From: Dyadobacter sandarakinus
GTDB lineage: Bacteria > Bacteroidota > Bacteroidia > Cytophagales > Spirosomataceae
DNA: 64,000 bases
Direction: 5' to 3'
NCBI RefSeq assembly: GCF_016894445.1
Contig: NZ_CP056775.1
Coordinates: 248,001 to 312,000 of the forward strand
The notes beneath the pieces are model-generated. The model was not told where the DNA came from. It did no database searches and saw nothing but the letters and a program-made list of their open reading frames with translations. Shown piece by piece: positions 60,920 through 64,000 of the stretch. The stretch's first letter is position 1. Every line of letters starts with the position of its first letter. Both the position numbers and the translations under genes were made by a program.

Positions 60920-61417
60920 TTGCAGATAGTTAACGAAGAGGTCAGGGGTTTGTACGGGGGCAAGGTACGGGTTCGCGTATGCGGTATCTGCATTGAAAAT
61001 CAACGTATTTTACTGGTCGATCACGCACTGTACGGAGGGCATTTCTGGGTCCCGCCCGGAGGTGGTGTTGACTTTGGCGAGTCTGCACAGGAAGCATTGC
61101 GACGCGAGTTCGTGGAAGAAACCGGCCTGGAAATAGCTGTGGGCCGATTAATGTTCGTACATGAACATATTGCCGGAACCCTGCATGGCGTGGAGCTTTT
61201 TTTCGAGGTAAACATCATTCGGGGAACGCTGAAAACCGGGATTGATCCTGAGTTATCACCCGAAAGCCAGGTCATTAAAGCAGTAGGTTTTAGGGATTGG
61301 GATGAGCTGAGTGCTTTTTCTCCAAATCAGCTTCACCGTATTTTCAGCCTGGTCGGCAGTCTGGATGAAATCGGGTCACTACCTGCATTCATTTCGGCAA
61401 AAACCGGTAATCTGTAA
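60920..61417 (+). CDS. NUDIX hydrolase
   Basis: About 165 residues. The Nudix box GX5EX7REFVEETGL is complete (VDFGESAQEALRREFVEETG), giving a metal-dependent nucleotide-diphosphate pyrophosphatase fold. I place the start at a TTG at 60920 because an earlier in-frame TTG (60887) lies upstream of the promoter -7 box at 60892-60899 and so would not be transcribed from it. Substrate is unknown. It precedes the DUF3822 gene by 19 bases. Confidence 0.88.
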   Translation: MQIVNEEVRGLYGGKVRVRVCGICIENQRILLVDHALYGGHFWVPPGGGVDFGESAQEALRREFVEETGLEIAVGRLMFVHEHIAGTLHGVELFFEVNIIRGTLKTGIDPELSPESQVIKAVGFRDWDELSAFSPNQLHRIFSLVGSLDEIGSLPAFISAKTGNL

Positions 61418-61436
61418 CATAGTATAACTTTCCGCA

Positions 61437-62342
61437 GTGATAAATAACGAAAACCAGGTCATTGAAATCATGCCCACGCTCCTGGTAGGCGACAGTTCTT
61501 TTGACGCAGGTAGCATTCCTTTTTGTACGCTGTGCATTGAGCTCGACGACCGGCATATCCGCTTCTGTATTGTGCGGGATGAAAAAATGGAGCTGATATG
61601 GGTTGAAGATTACAGTTTTGACAGGATACTGGAAGCGTCGGATGTATTTGAAAAACTGAAAAAGATCTTTTCCGCACACACGCGCTGGTCGGGGCAAAGC
61701 TGGAAAAATGTACGTATTTCGTTTAACTCAGCGGCATTCAGCCTCATTCCCGATCTGATTTTTGATCCGGCCTCTGTGACCGATTACCTTTCTTTTGCGC
61801 TGGGTACCGCAATTCCGGCCGGCGAAAAAGTTCTGTACCATGAAGTACCGCTGGTACATGCACAAAATGTTTTCAGCGTGCCTCAGGCCTGGCACGAATG
61901 GATGATCAACCACTTTGGTACGTCCAATATCACATTTTATCACCTGACCGGCCCGCTGATCATCGGTGCGCTGGTAAGTCATGCCGAATACGAAGAGCTG
62001 CGGATCGTGTCTGTATATTTTGAAAAAGACAACTTTTTTCTGGTTGTCAGTGAAAGCAAGCAGCTGCTTTTCTGCAACCGGTTCCGTTTTTCAACCGTGC
62101 AGGAGCTGGCCTATATCATTCTTTTTACCCTGAACCAGCTCGAACTGCTGCCGGAGGAAATCAAGGTGATCGGTTATGGAGATGTAACCGCGGGCTCGGA
62201 AACCTTTGCAGAGCTTTCGCGATTTTTTCCCAATTTGCAGATCGGCAAGGGGCCTACCACACTGAAATACAGCGGGCAGTGTGCGGATGTGCCCGGGCAC
62301 AAGTATTTTGGTCTTTTTAATACCTACCTGCTCTCATCCTAG
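61437..62342 (+). CDS. DUF3822 family protein
   Basis: A 301-residue protein of unknown function, typical of Bacteroidota. It starts at GTG at 61437 (VINNENQVIEIMPTLL) or at an in-frame ATG at 61470 (MPTLLVGDSSFDAGS). It has alternating strands and helices (IRFCIVRDEKMELIWVEDYS, LRIVSVYFEKDNFFLVVSES, IKVIGYGDVTAGSETF) with a two-lobed look, and no obvious catalytic motif or signal peptide. It lies 10 bases before coaD in the same direction, so the two are probably co-transcribed. Confidence 0.82.
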   Translation: MINNENQVIEIMPTLLVGDSSFDAGSIPFCTLCIELDDRHIRFCIVRDEKMELIWVEDYSFDRILEASDVFEKLKKIFSAHTRWSGQSWKNVRISFNSAAFSLIPDLIFDPASVTDYLSFALGTAIPAGEKVLYHEVPLVHAQNVFSVPQAWHEWMINHFGTSNITFYHLTGPLIIGALVSHAEYEELRIVSVYFEKDNFFLVVSESKQLLFCNRFRFSTVQELAYIILFTLNQLELLPEEIKVIGYGDVTAGSETFAELSRFFPNLQIGKGPTTLKYSGQCADVPGHKYFGLFNTYLLSS

Positions 62343-62352
62343 TTATTGTTTT

Positions 62353-62835
62353 ATGAAGCGCATAGCACTTTTTCCCGGGTCTTTTGATCCGTTTACCAAG
62401 GGCCACGAGGACATTGTGATGCGGGGATTGAGGCTTTTTGACGAAGTTGTGATCGGTATCGGTAACAACGCCAGCAAGAAGCGCTACTTTTCCATAGAGG
62501 TGATGCGGGAACTCATTGAGCGCACATTTGACAAACATCCCGCAGTGAGCGTGGTCACCTACGATGATCTTACCGCACATACCGCACGCGAGCTCGGCGC
62601 TACTTTTTTGCTGAGAGGACTCAGGAATACCACCGATTTCGAGTATGAAAACGGCATTTCACAGGTGAACCGCTACCTGTATGGAGAAATTGAAACTGTT
62701 TTCCTGATTACGTCGCCCAATTTTGCACCCATCAGTTCCAGCATTATCCGCGACCTGCACCGCTACGGGCAGCCCGTGGATAACTTTTTGCCTTATTCCT
62801 TATCGGAACTCAACAAGCTGAACAAGGAAAACTGA
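62353..62835 (+). CDS. coaD: Phosphopantetheine adenylyltransferase
   Basis: A 160-residue enzyme of coenzyme A synthesis, starting MKRIALFPGSFDPFTKGHED at the ATG at 62353; the frame continues upstream inside the DUF3822 gene but has no homology there. It carries the nucleotidyltransferase TKGH motif, LRGLRNTTDFEYE, and the ISSSIIRDL signature. The reaction adds AMP to phosphopantetheine. It follows DUF3822 by 10 bases and ends five bases before the convergent NUDIX gene's stop. Confidence 0.96.
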   Translation: MKRIALFPGSFDPFTKGHEDIVMRGLRLFDEVVIGIGNNASKKRYFSIEVMRELIERTFDKHPAVSVVTYDDLTAHTARELGATFLLRGLRNTTDFEYENGISQVNRYLYGEIETVFLITSPNFAPISSSIIRDLHRYGQPVDNFLPYSLSELNKLNKEN

Positions 62836-62840
62836 GCTGA

Positions 62841-63524
62841 TTATTTTACTTTCTGCATTTTACGGAGACTGTCCACTACGTACCGGATGGAGCTGTACGA
62901 GTTCACCAGCACGGCCTTGATCTCCTCGGTGTTGCACCATTCCAGCTTTTCGATCTGTTCTTCGGCCTGCGGCTGCATATTAGCATCATTCACGCAGTCA
63001 AATAAGTACCACTTGGTGCGTTTCAGGATGCGGTTATTGTTGAGAGCATAGGTATGCCAGGTGGTACAGATTTTCTCCCTTAATGCCACGTTCACGCCTG
63101 TTTCTTCTTCTATTTCACGGGCGGCGGCAGTGCGCGAGCTTTCTCCTTTGTCGAGCTTGCCTTTCGGCAGGTCCCACTTTTTGCGGCGGTACATAAACAG
63201 CCACTTGCCGTCCTTCACAACTACGCCGCCGGCAGCCTTCACAACTTTATACAAGCCCTTGATTTTTTCTTCCATATCCGCCTTTTCGCGCGTTGCCAAA
63301 GTAATGGAGAGCAGCTCCTTAGGGGGTTCCTGTTCCAGCATGTGAATGACCTGGCGTGCCGCAGAAAATGTAGCATTCAGGAAAAGAACATGTCCGGAAA
63401 GCATGCCTTTTTGCAGCTTTTCAAGTCTCAGATCAACGATACGGTCGAACGCCGCACTTTCGGCCTGGCTGAGCCTGCTAGCCCGTACAATTTTAAATGG
63501 GCGGTCGTCGAAGAAGATGGTCAT
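62841..63524 (-). CDS. NUDIX hydrolase with N-terminal extension
   Basis: A 227-residue protein. The first 90 residues are a separate alpha/beta extension of unknown role (MTIFFDDRPFKIVRASRLSQ). The Nudix box is complete (KLDKGESSRTAAAREIEEET). The KKWDLPKGKLDKGES context resembles diadenosine-polyphosphate or mutator-type members, but the substrate is not decidable. A -7 box lies at 63551-63558 on the minus strand, 27 bases from the ATG. Confidence 0.9.
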   Translation of the reverse strand: MTIFFDDRPFKIVRASRLSQAESAAFDRIVDLRLEKLQKGMLSGHVLFLNATFSAARQVIHMLEQEPPKELLSITLATREKADMEEKIKGLYKVVKAAGGVVVKDGKWLFMYRRKKWDLPKGKLDKGESSRTAAAREIEEETGVNVALREKICTTWHTYALNNNRILKRTKWYLFDCVNDANMQPQAEEQIEKLEWCNTEEIKAVLVNSYSSIRYVVDSLRKMQKVK

Positions 63525-63550
63525 TGTATAAAAGGTACGTTAAATAGGGC

Positions 63551-63558
63551 CAAAATTA
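63551..63558 (-). promoter_or_regulatory. -7 promoter box (TAATTTTG) for the second NUDIX gene
   Basis: Exact TAnnTTTG match on the minus strand. Together with the plus-strand box at 63595 it makes a compact divergent promoter region of about 100 bases. Confidence 0.45.
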
Positions 63559-63572
63559 AGTAAAGAGTTTAG

Positions 63573-63602
63573 TTTCGACAGAGATTATTATTGATAAATT
63601 TG
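63573..63602 (+). promoter_or_regulatory. Promoter for the CNNM-type gene
   Basis: Exact -7 box TAAATTTG at 63595-63602, with a weak TTTC -33 element at 63573-63576. The probable TTG start follows at 63626. Confidence 0.5.
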
Positions 63603-63625
63603 TACTGATATCAAATACAAGGTTC

Positions 63626-64000
63626 TTGGAACTCCTGATAATACTACTTCTTGTGCTTCTCAATGGTATTTTTTCAATGTCTGAGATAGCATTGGTTTCG
63701 TCCCGGAAATCACGTTTGGAAGCAGCTGCAAAAAATGGTGATTCAAGTGCGAAAGCTGCATTGAACCTTGCCAATTCACCCACCCGGTTCCTGTCTACTG
63801 TCCAGATCGGTATCACCCTCGTAGGGCTGCTGACGGGTATGTACAGCGGCGACAACATCACTGCGCATTTCGAACAGATGGTATCGTCGGTGGCCTTGTT
63901 CCGGCCCTATGCACATTCACTGGCAGTGGGCGCGGTGCTGGTGTTTATAACTTATCTTTCGCTTGTACTCGGTGAGCTCGTTCCCAAACGGATCGGTATG
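63626..64000 (+). CDS. CNNM/hemolysin-family (DUF21) membrane protein, partial
   Basis: The first 125 residues of a DUF21/CNNM-type transporter, cut by the right window edge. The start is TTG at 63626 (LELLIILLLVLLNGIFSM); no in-frame ATG lies upstream, and homologues usually begin at this hydrophobic helix. Family blocks SEIALVSSRKSRLEAAAKNG and FLSTVQIGITLVGLLTGMYS are present, with VLGELVPKRIG at the edge. These proteins transport or regulate magnesium or other divalent cations, and usually carry C-terminal CBS domains that would lie outside the window. Confidence 0.88.
   Translation, partial: MELLIILLLVLLNGIFSMSEIALVSSRKSRLEAAAKNGDSSAKAALNLANSPTRFLSTVQIGITLVGLLTGMYSGDNITAHFEQMVSSVALFRPYAHSLAVGAVLVFITYLSLVLGELVPKRIGM

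Overview
This is a gene-dense, roughly 50% GC stretch of a Bacteroidota chromosome, most likely from a Cytophagales/Spirosomaceae member such as Dyadobacter; the genus is an inference. Four things support it. Start sites mostly lack Shine-Dalgarno sequences. Many intergenic regions carry the Bacteroidota promoter -7 box TAnnTTTG, sometimes with a TTG/TTTG -33 element about 19-22 bases upstream. Several families are lineage-typical (BT_3928-like MauE protein, DUF3822, DUF5683, DUF1599, OmpP1/FadL). Two syntenic blocks are familiar in this phylum: parA-parB-DUF5683-dapB-lepB and DUF1599/folP/cdaA. There are no rRNAs, tRNAs, CRISPR arrays, insertion sequences or prophage genes that I can see.

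Region 1 (1-18.8 kb) is a surface/extracellular polysaccharide island. It holds two membrane acyltransferases (one cut by the window edge), two GT4-type and five GT2-type glycosyltransferases, two Wzx-like flippases flanking an unassigned glycosyltransferase-like protein, and much regulation. A CHASE3-PAS hybrid histidine kinase ends the three-gene GT2 operon. A translationally coupled operon encodes a partner-switching module (REC-PP2C phosphatase, STAS protein, RsbW-like ATPase) with a small membrane protein before it and an acyltransferase after it. A stand-alone HPt protein closes the island.

Region 2 (18.8-32.9 kb) is envelope and housekeeping: an EcsC-MlaE-MlaF-MlaD lipid transport operon, a secreted GH43 enzyme, a methyltransferase, ApaG, uracil-DNA glycosylase, a Dabb-domain protein, a secreted zinc phospholipase/S1-P1-like protein, DinB, a DEAD-box RNA helicase with a long structured 5' leader, alanine dehydrogenase with a divergent Lrp regulator, and a radical SAM/SPASM protein.

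Region 3 (33-45 kb) carries chromosome segregation parA/parB, DUF5683, dapB, two tandem signal peptidase I genes, a GH13 branching-type enzyme, dprA with an AlbA_2-domain gene, an FKBP and proS.

Region 4 (44.5-64 kb) has a remarkable Gly/Tyr/Ser-rich lipoprotein next to a perfect 16-bp palindrome, an OmpP1/FadL porin, aroK, the MauE-like/DUF1599 genes, folP-cdaA (folate and c-di-AMP), rpsT, a secreted beta-propeller, an ABC-F ATPase with one consensus and one degenerate ATP site, a GMC oxidoreductase pair, the tRNA threonylcarbamoylation enzyme Sua5, a RecD-like helicase, a CBS protein, two NUDIX hydrolases, DUF3822, coaD and the start of a CNNM/hemolysin-type transporter. Convergent gene pairs are separated by clear bidirectional hairpin terminators.

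I did not find a wholly new system that I can defend. The best candidates for a second look are the partner-switching/acyltransferase operon, the structured helicase leader, the palindrome plus low-complexity lipoprotein, and the asymmetric ABC-F protein.
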